Source of the DNA: Ihuprevotella massiliensis
Lineage (GTDB): Bacteria; Bacteroidota; Bacteroidia; Bacteroidales; Bacteroidaceae
Reading direction: 5' to 3'
Length of the DNA: 64,000 bases
Assembly (NCBI GenBank): GCA_900095835.1
Contig: LT608321.1
Coordinates: 538,373 to 602,372, forward strand
The notes below the pieces were generated by a model that worked only from the letters and a program-made list of their open reading frames with translations, was not told the DNA's origin and made no database searches. Both the position numbers and the translations under genes were made by a program. Each line of letters begins with the position of its first letter. Within the stretch, counting starts at the first letter, position 1. Below are positions 17,345-26,133 of this stretch, piece after piece.

Positions 17345-18382
17345 ATGAACAAGAACGAAAATAACAGTGTCTACGTATATTGCGAGCTGGAAGGTAAGCA
17401 AATAGAAGAAGTGAGTTTTGAACTCCTCACCAAAGGTAGAAAGTTAGCCAATGAATTAGGGGTCAAACTGGAAGCTGTAGTGGCTGGAAGTGGCATCAAA
17501 GGCGAGGTGGAAGCGCAGATTTTGCCTTATGGTGTGGACGTGCTACACGTCTTTGACGCTCCTTATCTTTCTCCTTACACTACGCGCCCTCATACGGCTG
17601 TTTTAGTGAAACTTTTTGAACGCGAACAACCACAAATTTGTTTGATGGGAGCTACTTCCATCGGACGCGATTTGGGACCTAGAGTGAGTTCTTCGCTCAC
17701 CAGTGGTTTGACGGCAGATTGCACCGCTTTGGAAATTGGCAACTTCGAAGACAAGAAGAATAAAAAGACTTACGAAAACCTTCTCTATCAAATCCGCCCT
17801 GCTTTTGGCGGTAACATTGTGGCAACGATTATCAATCCCGACAATCGCCCTCAAATGGCTACCGTGCGCTCTGGTGTGATGAAAGCTGAGGTGCTGGATG
17901 CTGCCTACAAGGGTGAGGTGATTTATGAAGACGCCGATGCTTTTGTGGCTGCTGAAGACAAACTCGTTGAGGTGATTCACCGTCAGGTGGAAAAAGCGCA
18001 AAACAACCTCAAAGGTGCGCCCATCGTTGTGGCTGGAGGTTATGGCGTGGGTTCCAAAGAGAATTTTGACTTGCTCCGCAAATTAGCTAACGAACTTCAC
18101 GGAGAAGTTGGTGCAAGCCGCGCTGCGGTGGATGCAGGCTTCGCCAATCACGAAGAACAAATTGGACAAACAGGGGTTACGGTTCGTCCTAAAGTCTACA
18201 TTGCTTGTGGCATCTCTGGTGCTATCCAGCACGTGGCAGGTATGAAAGAAAGTGGCATTCTGATTTCCATCAACACTGACCCCAACGCTCCCATCAACGA
18301 CATCGCTGACTATGTCATCACGGGGAGCGTGGAAGAAGTAGTGCCCAAAATGATTCAGTACTACAAACAACACAGCAAATAA
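17345..18382 (+). CDS. etfA: Electron transfer flavoprotein, alpha subunit
   Basis: 345 residues. N-terminal half has the EtfA alpha/beta fold with FEREQPQICLMGATSIGRDLGPRVSSSLTSGLTADC; the C-terminal FAD-binding half has IVVAGGYGVGSKENFDLL, GASRAAVDAG, QIGQTGVTVRPKVYIACGISGAIQHVAGM and INTDPNAPINDIADY, all expected. The start 3 nt after etfB indicates translational coupling. The presence of a full FAD domain is compatible with either an ordinary or a bifurcating ETF; sequence inspection does not decide. Confidence 0.96.
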   Translation: MNKNENNSVYVYCELEGKQIEEVSFELLTKGRKLANELGVKLEAVVAGSGIKGEVEAQILPYGVDVLHVFDAPYLSPYTTRPHTAVLVKLFEREQPQICLMGATSIGRDLGPRVSSSLTSGLTADCTALEIGNFEDKKNKKTYENLLYQIRPAFGGNIVATIINPDNRPQMATVRSGVMKAEVLDAAYKGEVIYEDADAFVAAEDKLVEVIHRQVEKAQNNLKGAPIVVAGGYGVGSKENFDLLRKLANELHGEVGASRAAVDAGFANHEEQIGQTGVTVRPKVYIACGISGAIQHVAGMKESGILISINTDPNAPINDIADYVITGSVEEVVPKMIQYYKQHSK

Positions 18383-18466
18383 TGTTGAGCACTTCAAGAG
18401 GAGGCCAGAAAAACGGAACTATTGTTCCTTTACTTGTTTCCTTGGCTCATTATCCTATAAAAAATT

Positions 18467-20176
18467 ATGGCTAATCATTATACGGATCATCCCGAACTCC
18501 AATTTGAACTTCGCCATCCTGAGATGGAGCGTATTGTTGCGCTTAAAGAACGCGACTTCCGCGATGCGTCAGATTTTGACACTGCTCCCCTCGACTTTGA
18601 AGATGCGATGGATACCTATCAACGCACACTCGACATTGTCGGAGAAATAGCTGGTACTATTATCGCTGACAACGCAGAGGGTGTGGACTTGGAAGGACCT
18701 CACCACGAAGGCAGTCGCGTGCGCTATGCGAGTGGCACTCAACGAAATCTTGATGCTATGGTGCAAGCTGGGCTCAATGGTATGACTATGCCACGTCGCT
18801 ACAATGGCTTGAATTTTCCCATCACGCCTTATACGATGTGCGCAGAACTTGTTGCGGCTTCTGATGCTGGGTTTGGCAACATTTGGTCGTTGCAAGACTG
18901 CATTGAAACTTTGTACGAATTTGGCAACGAGGATCAACACGCGCGCTTCATTCCTCGCGTGGCTGAAGGGGCTACTATGTCTATGGACTTGACAGAACCC
19001 GATGCGGGTAGCGACCTCCAAAGCGTGATGCTCAAAGCCACCTATTCTGAAGAAGAGGGTTGCTGGTTGCTCAACGGCGTGAAACGCTTCATCACCAATG
19101 GCGATGCTGACATTCACCTTGTTTTGGCACGCTCTGAAGAAGGTACTACCGATGGTCGTGGTTTGTCGATGTTTATCTATGACAAACGCAATGGCGGAGT
19201 GGATGTGCGCCGCATTGAAAACAAATTGGGCATCCACGGCAGTCCTACTTGTGAACTGGTTTATAAAAACGCGAAGGCTGAACTCTGCGGTGCTACGCGT
19301 ATGGGACTCATCAAATATGTGATGGCGCTGATGAACGGTGCACGACTGGGCATTGCTGCACAATCTGTGGGTTTGTCGCAAGCGGCTTACAACGAAGCTT
19401 TGTCGTATGCGCGCGAACGTGAACAGTTTGGTAAGGCTATTATTGAGATTCCGGCGGTATATGATATGCTGTCGACAATGAAAGCTAAACTAGATGCAGG
19501 TCGTGCCTTGCTCTATCATTGCGCACGCTGCGTGGATGTGTACAAAGCACTGGAAGATATTTCTCGCGAACGAAAGCTCACTCCCGAAGAACGCAACGAG
19601 ATGAAGGCTTTCAACAAACTGGCTGACTCTCTCACGCCTTTGGCTAAGGGTATGAACTCTGAGTTCTGCAATCAAAATGCTTATGATGCGCTGCAAATTC
19701 ACGGTGGTTCTGGCTTTATGATGGACTATCCTATTCAGCGCATTGCGCGTGACGCTCGCATCACCAGCATCTACGAAGGAACAACGCAACTCCAAGTTGT
19801 GGCTGCCATTCGTTTTGTGATGAATGGTTCTTATTCTGCTCAACTGCAAGAGTGGGAGTCTAAAGAAGTATCTGAAGAAATGCGTCCATTGCAGGCAGTT
19901 GCTCAGCGTCTTTCCTGCTTGTTCAACGAAGCTGTGGCGCGTGTGAAAGAGGTTGGCGAACAAGAATTTCAAGACCTCTGTGCTCGTCATTTGGTGGAAA
20001 TGGCTGCGAATGCTTTGATGCTTCACCTTCTTCTCTACAACGCTTCGCAATCTCCTGAACTCTTTGCAAAATCTGCCCGTGTGTTTGCGAGATTTGCTGA
20101 ATCTGAGGCTGCCAAACATCACCTCTTTGTGATGAGCCTTACCGCGGAAGAAGTGGAAACTTATCGTCACAACTAG
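18467..20176 (+). CDS. Acyl-CoA dehydrogenase, long form
   Basis: 569 residues, longer than the ~380 of ordinary short-chain enzymes; the extra length lies in an N-terminal ~40-residue extension and about 110 residues after the catalytic region. FAD- and substrate-binding motifs are clear: MDLTEPDAGSDLQ (about 172-184), NGVKRFITNGDAD, AREREQFGKAI. The motif SIYEGTTQLQ places the expected catalytic base at Glu437. It oxidises an acyl-CoA to the enoyl-CoA and hands electrons to EtfAB encoded just upstream (84-nt gap). The substrate is unknown; no hydratase or thiolase is adjacent. Confidence 0.92.
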   Translation: MANHYTDHPELQFELRHPEMERIVALKERDFRDASDFDTAPLDFEDAMDTYQRTLDIVGEIAGTIIADNAEGVDLEGPHHEGSRVRYASGTQRNLDAMVQAGLNGMTMPRRYNGLNFPITPYTMCAELVAASDAGFGNIWSLQDCIETLYEFGNEDQHARFIPRVAEGATMSMDLTEPDAGSDLQSVMLKATYSEEEGCWLLNGVKRFITNGDADIHLVLARSEEGTTDGRGLSMFIYDKRNGGVDVRRIENKLGIHGSPTCELVYKNAKAELCGATRMGLIKYVMALMNGARLGIAAQSVGLSQAAYNEALSYAREREQFGKAIIEIPAVYDMLSTMKAKLDAGRALLYHCARCVDVYKALEDISRERKLTPEERNEMKAFNKLADSLTPLAKGMNSEFCNQNAYDALQIHGGSGFMMDYPIQRIARDARITSIYEGTTQLQVVAAIRFVMNGSYSAQLQEWESKEVSEEMRPLQAVAQRLSCLFNEAVARVKEVGEQEFQDLCARHLVEMAANALMLHLLLYNASQSPELFAKSARVFARFAESEAAKHHLFVMSLTAEEVETYRHN

Positions 20177-20511
20177 CGTTTCTCTCTCTTTCAACTCCAT
20201 CGTTGATTGGATCAACAGAGAATTTTCAGACGAATGGATACCGAGCCAGGCAAACTGATTGTCAGTAGAAGTAGGTTTGCGCCAATCGTTAAGAGGGACT
20301 GACTCCTTGACTTGTTTCGTCGGATGCAAGCTGAAATTCTCTTTTTTCTCTCTCACTGACGAGTGGATTTCACATCCCCTAGTTAGGAGACTGAAATGTT
20401 AAATTCGGGAGGGGAAATGGTGCTAGTTTTCTTGGTACTGAAGGTTTTCTCCTCATTCTCTTTTCGACTTCCGTTTCTATCCATCGAACATTTCAAACGA
20501 TTAAACAAGAA

Positions 20512-20545
20512 ATAAGGCTGAACCCAAATGCAGGTTCAGCCTTAT
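20512..20545 (-). terminator. Hairpin downstream of the DUF4827 gene
   Basis: Perfect 13-bp stem, 20512-20524 with 20533-20545, loop of 8 nt. On the minus strand it is followed by TTCTTGTTT, a modest T tract. The stretch 20177-20511 on its left holds no gene I can support. Confidence 0.5.
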
Positions 20546-20602
20546 GTATGTGTAAAGTCGCGTGAGATATTGATTTCGCGTGAAACCACGCAAACAGATT
20601 AG

Positions 20603-20723
20603 GGTGTTTTATAAAGGGCAAACTGCTGCGTTATTTTCGATATTCAGCTTTGGTCACGTACCTCAGTACGCTCCCTTCAGCCTCAATCTCAATGCCTTGC
20701 ATTTTATCCCTTTATCAAATACC
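20603..20723. repeat. 121-bp fold-back element with imperfect terminal inverted repeats
   Basis: The ends GGTGTTTTATAAAGGG (20603-20618) and CCCTTTATCAAATACC (20708-20723) are inverted repeats with 2 mismatches in 16. Inside, GTAC-CTCA-GTAC lies near the centre and the arms between are partly complementary, so the whole unit can fold back as one long hairpin. It sits directly after the stop of the minus-strand DUF4827 gene. The plus-strand 60-codon frame through it is probably spurious. Structure resembles a MITE or ERIC-like unit; no second copy is in this window. Confidence 0.6.
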
Positions 20724-20739
20724 AAACGGAATTGCTGTA

Positions 20740-21426
20740 TTATCGACTACGCTCAAATGTAATCTCGTAGAAATAAGGATGAGTGCGGTTCTGTGCCACG
20801 CTATGTCCTTCGGTGCTAGGGACAATAATGCGCACTTTTGCAATCTCATCATTAGCAGAAAGCTGACGTCCCAATTTTAGATAAGGCAGTGGAAGAAGCC
20901 AACCAGAAGGAACTTTCGTGCCATAGAATCTACGCATGATGCCAGAAGTAAAGACACCTGTGAGCGAACCACTGTTGTTTTGTAAGCTCATCACGTCGGG
21001 TGAAGCGGCATCGCTACCATAGAGGTTGCTGGAGCGAATGCTGTCGGTAGCAATATTATACTCGATATAACGACATAACAACATGGCGTGTTCACCATTT
21101 TTGAGCGCAGAGCCTGTTCCGCGACGCACAAATTGTGCATAAACACCAGCCCCCGCAAAGAGTACATACTCATTTTTGCTCACATCGGTTGTGGTATCTT
21201 GGGCGAAGAATTGTGCTTCTGTGATTACCTTAATATTTCCTGGCACATTCAGCAAGGTGCGTTGGTATTCGTTGTCCTGCACCTTCGCTCCATGACTGAG
21301 GAATGAGTTAATCTGAGTATTTTCGCGCTCACGACGTTCGGCATAGGTTTCTTCCTTGTCACAAGAGAGGAAGGTGAAAGTCGCAACTAAGGCGAAGGCT
21401 ATCGCAGAAAAAAAGCGTTGGATCAT
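20740..21426 (-). CDS. DUF4827-type lipoprotein
   Basis: 228 residues from the ATG at 21426. The signal MIQRFFSAIAFALVATFTFLSC gives acylated Cys22 followed by DKEETYAERRERE. The rest reads like a small FKBP-like alpha/beta domain (GEHAMLLCRYIEYNI, LPYLKLGRQLSANDEIAKVRIIVPS, HPYFYEITFE). I assign it to DUF4827, a Bacteroidales-only family of unknown function, from memory of its layout. A longer frame from 21474 is excluded because a -7 box lies at 21479-21472. Confidence 0.75.
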   Translation of the reverse strand: MIQRFFSAIAFALVATFTFLSCDKEETYAERRERENTQINSFLSHGAKVQDNEYQRTLLNVPGNIKVITEAQFFAQDTTTDVSKNEYVLFAGAGVYAQFVRRGTGSALKNGEHAMLLCRYIEYNIATDSIRSSNLYGSDAASPDVMSLQNNSGSLTGVFTSGIMRRFYGTKVPSGWLLPLPYLKLGRQLSANDEIAKVRIIVPSTEGHSVAQNRTHPYFYEITFERSR

Positions 21427-21471
21427 ATTCAAAAAGTAGAAAAATGGAGACAAACGTCTGTTTGAAAGAAG

Positions 21472-21479
21472 CAAAGTTA
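21472..21479 (-). promoter_or_regulatory. -7 box of the DUF4827 gene
   Basis: Minus-strand TAACTTTG, a full match, 45 nt before the chosen ATG at 21426. No -33 TTG found. Confidence 0.45.
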
Positions 21480-21538
21480 CAAAAAACTTCTGGTACTATG
21501 CGGAATAATACGAGAAAAAGTCTGCAGCATCACCATAC

Positions 21539-22852
21539 CTAGAAGCCTAAATCCAAACCAACAGAGAGATACTCATTGAATTGGAAGAAGCTAGAATTGT
21601 CTCTGCGCTTCACCCCATCATCAAATCTAGGAAAGAGAAACAACTTTGTAGAGAGATGCTTGTTGGCACGTAGGGCAATCGTGTTTTCCCACTCTGCTTG
21701 CACTTTCGAATAGCTTGTAAAGGCATAAAAACGAGTGCTCCATTGGAACCAACTATTGGGTGTCCAGCGCATATTGACCGTTACCGTGGAACCAAGATTC
21801 AAATGAGAATGCTTCCCTTTCTCCACACCATATCGCTCTGAAAGCGCAAGTCGATCTACGTATTTGTAGTTGGCAGCTATAGGCGACATCGTGGCAGAGA
21901 CTTCAAACTTAGGAGTCTTATACTTGTAGTCCATACCGATGGAGAAGACCGTCTCAATAGGTGAAATAAAGTCTGAGAAAACGCGCGATTTGTTCGCTTG
22001 ATAGCCTGGATAAAACTGCGTCCAGGTTTGAAGCATAGCCGTATAATACCAATGTTTGAAAGCTTCTAAGCCTAATTTATTGGTAAGGCGGAGCAGGTCG
22101 GCATTTGTTTTATACTTATGCAACGAATCTGACTGGGAAGTTTGGAAACCCAACTTCATCTCTAGCTTATTGGTAAACGTAAACTTCTGTTTATTGTCGT
22201 AGTTGGCTTCAAAAACAGCAGCAGTCAAGAAAGAGTTGTGATCTTCTCCACCTTTGTACCAGTTGTCAGAAACCAAGTACTGCATAAATTCCAAAGAGAA
22301 ATTTCCCTTAAATGTCCAGAAATTAGGACGATGAATTTGCAGTGCTAAGGGTTCAAAGTCCTGCCATTGTGCCAACTGCTGTGCACTCACCTTAGGAGGA
22401 GTTGCAGGTTTTCCTTTATCAGTAGGCAAAGTCGAAGGTTTTGCGACTACGGATTTATTTCTGTCGCCCTTATAATAGGACAAATTGTAGTGAACAAGCT
22501 CAGGATGCGTTGCATACGCGTACATCAACGCCTGCGCAATGCCACTTTGCAAAGAGGGCGAACCAGATTGCAACGAGCCCAATTCCAGTTGCACTGGAAA
22601 ACGATAGAAGGTGCTGGATGCAAACAAGGGGAAATAATAAGGATTTTCAAGATTGTCTGTATCACTGGGCGCACTTGCTTCCAATGACTTATTCAGACTA
22701 TCCAACGCCAAAGTATAACGTTGACCGATGGTAGTCAACGAATCCTCGAGCGCATTGGTGTGCACTTTAGTACTGCGCCGTGACGACTGCGCAAAACTTC
22801 CTAGGGTTAGGCTACAAAAGCTCAGCAAAATAGCTGTAAACTTCAAATTCAT
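21539..22852 (-). CDS. DUF3078 outer-membrane beta-barrel protein
   Basis: 437 residues, signal peptide ending GSFAQ (about 1-22). Residues about 190-437 show alternating beta strands with NWYKGGEDHNSFLTAAVFEANY, TNKLEMKLGFQTSQSDSLHKYKTNADLLRLTNKLG, and a C-terminal Phe (LSVGLDLGF), as expected for an outer-membrane barrel. NWYKGGE is characteristic of DUF3078. The N-terminal ~150 residues contain a Pro/Lys-rich low-complexity piece. Function unknown. It is transcribed in the same direction as mltG upstream (129-nt gap). Confidence 0.85.
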   Translation of the reverse strand: MNLKFTAILLSFCSLTLGSFAQSSRRSTKVHTNALEDSLTTIGQRYTLALDSLNKSLEASAPSDTDNLENPYYFPLFASSTFYRFPVQLELGSLQSGSPSLQSGIAQALMYAYATHPELVHYNLSYYKGDRNKSVVAKPSTLPTDKGKPATPPKVSAQQLAQWQDFEPLALQIHRPNFWTFKGNFSLEFMQYLVSDNWYKGGEDHNSFLTAAVFEANYDNKQKFTFTNKLEMKLGFQTSQSDSLHKYKTNADLLRLTNKLGLEAFKHWYYTAMLQTWTQFYPGYQANKSRVFSDFISPIETVFSIGMDYKYKTPKFEVSATMSPIAANYKYVDRLALSERYGVEKGKHSHLNLGSTVTVNMRWTPNSWFQWSTRFYAFTSYSKVQAEWENTIALRANKHLSTKLFLFPRFDDGVKRRDNSSFFQFNEYLSVGLDLGF

Positions 22853-22981
22853 AGTCTTTGTATTGTCTGTTTAGCTCAAAATGTCCGTTTCTTTTCTCTG
22901 CTACTAGGGTGACACCCAGAGAGGGGCTGCGCACAATGCGTCTATCGCAGCATTTTAGAAGAGAACCTCCAAAGAGCAATA

Positions 22982-23998
22982 TCAAGAATGTATGCCTCGA
23001 GCATTGAGTGCGGCTGCATACTTGGCTGCATTCTTTTGGTGCTCAGCATAAGTGGTTGCAAAATTATGGCTACCTGAAAAATCCTCTTTAGCACACATAT
23101 AGAGATAATCGTGAGCAGCGCGGTGCAACACAGCATTGATACTCTCTACTGATGGGATGCAAATAGGACCAGGGGGCAATCCTTTCTGTTTGTAGGTATT
23201 GTAAGGGCTATTCACTTTGAGATGCTCATGCAAGATGCGACGCAAAGTGAAATCTCCCAGTGCAAACTTCACCGTGGGGTCGGCTTGCAAAGGCATATTT
23301 TGATTCAAACGATTCAGGTACATCCCTGCCACCATTGGTTTTTCGGGATTATACGCTGTTTCTTGTTCCACTATCGAAGCCACTGTTGTCACTTCGTCGG
23401 GAGTGAGTCCCAATTCTTTTGCCTCATTCGTGCGTCTCTTATTCCAAAAACTTTTATACTCTTGGTGCATACGCGCAAGCACCGATTGAGGACTAGAAGT
23501 CCAGAATATCTCATATGTGTTGGGCACAAAAAGACATAGGGCGGTAGCCGGAGTTTTGTGGTATTTTGCCAACAATGCACTATCATTCAAGGCAGCTTCA
23601 AAGTCTTCTGCACTCGCTTGAAAGTTCTTGCCCAAGAAAACAGCCAAATCATGGTTAGTGCGTAACACAGGAATGGTGAGTCGCACAGGAGCTTGCTTGC
23701 CATTTCTCAGATTTCTATACACTTGCAAGATGGAAACAGAGTTTCCCACTTCATAGCGCCCCGCTTTGATGTGCTTAGGGTAACCTGTTACCACATTGAG
23801 CATTGCAAAAACAGGTCGTGCCAAGACGGAGCGATCGGGATTCGTCTTGACATAAACAGAATCGATGGTATCGTCTTTATCTAGAAAGATGATACGCGAT
23901 TCGCTCACAGAGAAATTACCAAACAAAGCTCGGCTCACAATGACAATGAATATCAATGCCAAAAAGATAATCAGATAAAGCTTCTTATTCTTTTCCAT
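22982..23998 (-). CDS. mltG: Endolytic murein transglycosylase MltG
   Basis: 338 residues. Cuts nascent peptidoglycan glycan strands near the inner membrane. One membrane helix (about 7-25), a LysM-like region, then the YceG domain with LCLFVPNTYEIFWTSSP (about 155-169), TTVASIVEQETA, where Glu211 is the expected catalytic residue, MPLQADPTV, and SPYNTYKQKGLPPGPICIPS. All hallmark motifs are intact. It reads towards the DUF3078 gene. With PBP1A at 58.6 kb it forms the peptidoglycan-synthesis content of the window. Confidence 0.95.
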   Translation of the reverse strand: MEKNKKLYLIIFLALIFIVIVSRALFGNFSVSESRIIFLDKDDTIDSVYVKTNPDRSVLARPVFAMLNVVTGYPKHIKAGRYEVGNSVSILQVYRNLRNGKQAPVRLTIPVLRTNHDLAVFLGKNFQASAEDFEAALNDSALLAKYHKTPATALCLFVPNTYEIFWTSSPQSVLARMHQEYKSFWNKRRTNEAKELGLTPDEVTTVASIVEQETAYNPEKPMVAGMYLNRLNQNMPLQADPTVKFALGDFTLRRILHEHLKVNSPYNTYKQKGLPPGPICIPSVESINAVLHRAAHDYLYMCAKEDFSGSHNFATTYAEHQKNAAKYAAALNARGIHS

Positions 23999-24171
23999 AT
24001 AAAAAATAGAGAGATAGGTATGTCTGAACTACGAACGTATTATCAAAACTACAGCAAAAACTCCGTCTATAAGAGGAATGACTCTGTCTGAAACCAGGCG
24101 AAGTAGCCAATATGCAGCGACAAAATTACACAAAAATATCGGTCTATGTGCAGTTTATTCTCGCTTTCTCC

Positions 24172-24201
24172 TTGCTAAGTCTCAAAAATATTGTACTTTT
24201 G
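24172..24201 (+). promoter_or_regulatory. Promoter of the acyl-CoA ligase gene
   Basis: TTG (24172-24174), 19-bp spacer, TACTTTTG (24194-24201). The ATG at 24319 follows after a leader of roughly 110 nt. Confidence 0.65.
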
Positions 24202-24318
24202 CACATATCGTAGCTCTTTGCGCAAATAGATTATTTCTACTTTTTGCCATTTTTGAGCAGGAATACCCCATTTCTAATCTTGCTCCCCAAAGTTAGACAT
24301 AACATCTACATTGTTTCA

Positions 24319-26016
24319 ATGGAATACCAATATAAAGACTTTAATCGTCTAATTCAAGAAAGCCTTTGCACCCACTGGGATCGCAACGCGTTAACCGACT
24401 ACAATGGTAGCACGTTACAGTATAAAGATGTAGCGCGCAAGATTGCAAAACTTCATATCCTTTTTGAGACTGCTGGCATTCACCCTGGTGATAAAATCGC
24501 GATTTGTGGCCGCAACTCCTCACAGTGGGCGGTAGCTTTCTTAGCAATCCTCACCTATCGTGCAGTGGCAGTGCCCATCCTCCACGAGTTTAAGCACGAA
24601 CAAGTGCACAACATTGTCAACCACTCCGAAGCTCGTTTGCTCTTCGTAGGAGATATGGTGTACAATGACCTCAAAGGAGATAAAGAAGAATATTTGGCAG
24701 AAGAAATGCCCAATCTTGAGGGGATCATCTACATCCCCGACTTCATGCTCAAATTGAGCCGCAACGAAGAACTCACTGCTGCTCGCGAACGTCTTAATGC
24801 TCTCTATGGTGAGCGCTATCCCAAGTACTTCCGCAAAGAGCACGTTGTCTACCGTGAGGCTCCTAATGGTGAAGACTTAGCGATGATCAACTACACCTCT
24901 GGTACAACTTCAAATTCTAAAGGTGTATTGATTCCCTATCGTGCTGTATGGTCTAATTATGAGTTTGCGACTGAAGTACTTGGAGACAAGGTGAAACCAG
25001 GAGATAGCATCATCTCTATGCTCCCCATGGCTCACATGTATGGCATGGCTTTTGAATTCCTCTTTGAATTCCTCTTTGGTCTCCACGTACATTACCTTAC
25101 AAGCAAACCAACTCCGAAGATTATTGTTCAAGCCTTTGCAGCTGTCAAGCCTAAAGTGGTCATTAGCGTACCCCTCATCATTGAGAAAATCATCAAGAAG
25201 ATGGTGATGCCCAAACTGGAGACGCCTTCAATGAAGATTCTTTTACGTTTGCCCATCATCAGCGACCGCATTTTGACGAAGGTAAAAACGGCTATCCAAC
25301 AAGTATTTGGTGGAGAATTCTACGAAATCATCGTTGGGGGTGCGGCTCTCAACAAAGAAGTGGAACAATTCCTTCACCGTATTGGCTTCAACTACACCGT
25401 CGGTTATGGTGCCACAGAATGTGCACCCATCATCACCTACGAAGACTGGAGTAAGTTTGCACTTGGCTCATGTGGTAAGGCTGCGCCTCGCATGGAAGTG
25501 CGTATCGACAGTCCCGATCCCACACACGTAGTTGGTGAAATCCTCGCACGTGGTGCCAACGTAATGTTGGGATACTACAAGAATCCCGAAGCGACAGCCC
25601 AAACCATTGATGCCGATGGTTGGTATCACACGGGCGACTTGGGCGTCCTCGATGCAGAAGGTAACCTCTATATCCGTGGTCGCAGCAAAAATATGCTTCT
25701 CGGTGCAAGTGGACAAAACATCTATCCCGAAGAAATCGAAGACAAGCTCAACACGCTTCCCTTTGTCATGGAGAGCATTGTGATTCAAAAAGGAGAAAAG
25801 CTCTATGCGCTGATTCATCCTGATTATGACGAAGCGCAAAAGGCAGCTCTTAGCGAAGAAGACCTCCAAAAACAAATGGAAGAAAATCGCCGCGAACTCA
25901 ACGCAATGGTCAATAGCTACGAGCAAATCTCTGGTTTCCGTCTCTATGAAGAAGAATTTGAGAAAACGCCCAAGCGTTCTATCAAACGCTTCCTCTATGC
26001 TGATGCTGAAATTTAA
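24319..26016 (+). CDS. AMP-binding long-chain fatty acid-CoA ligase
   Basis: 565 residues from the ATG at 24319 (a frame from 24244 adds an unlikely leader peptide). It activates fatty acids as acyl-AMP then acyl-CoA. The AMP-binding P-loop YTSGTTSNSKG is at about 192-202, followed by LPMAHMYGMAFEFLF, YGATECAPIITY, GWYHTGDLG and RSKNMLLGASGQNIYPEEIE; the catalytic Lys motif near the C-terminus reads TPKRSIKRFLY. It is a single gene ending at its own hairpin. It could feed acyl-CoA to lipid synthesis or to the dehydrogenase at 18.5 kb, which is inference. Confidence 0.93.
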   Translation: MEYQYKDFNRLIQESLCTHWDRNALTDYNGSTLQYKDVARKIAKLHILFETAGIHPGDKIAICGRNSSQWAVAFLAILTYRAVAVPILHEFKHEQVHNIVNHSEARLLFVGDMVYNDLKGDKEEYLAEEMPNLEGIIYIPDFMLKLSRNEELTAARERLNALYGERYPKYFRKEHVVYREAPNGEDLAMINYTSGTTSNSKGVLIPYRAVWSNYEFATEVLGDKVKPGDSIISMLPMAHMYGMAFEFLFEFLFGLHVHYLTSKPTPKIIVQAFAAVKPKVVISVPLIIEKIIKKMVMPKLETPSMKILLRLPIISDRILTKVKTAIQQVFGGEFYEIIVGGAALNKEVEQFLHRIGFNYTVGYGATECAPIITYEDWSKFALGSCGKAAPRMEVRIDSPDPTHVVGEILARGANVMLGYYKNPEATAQTIDADGWYHTGDLGVLDAEGNLYIRGRSKNMLLGASGQNIYPEEIEDKLNTLPFVMESIVIQKGEKLYALIHPDYDEAQKAALSEEDLQKQMEENRRELNAMVNSYEQISGFRLYEEEFEKTPKRSIKRFLYADAEI

Positions 26017-26059
26017 GCTAAGCATCATTTTTCGACATATTTGTATCGCATTCCTTACA

Positions 26060-26094
26060 AAAGAGCTTTGTTGGCAAAACCAACAAAGCTCTTT
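26060..26094 (+). terminator. Hairpin after the acyl-CoA ligase gene
   Basis: Perfect 15-bp stem, 26060-26074 with 26080-26094, loop CAAAA. The T tract is short (TTT from the stem end), so termination is probable but not certain. Confidence 0.7.
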
Positions 26095-26133
26095 CCGCGA
26101 TACTAACCCTAGACAATTTTTCACGACACTTAC

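Noticed and set aside
20580-20762. 60-codon plus-strand ORF through the fold-back element
   Set aside because: Lies within the repeat, lacks a promoter, and its translation just reflects the repeat sequence.
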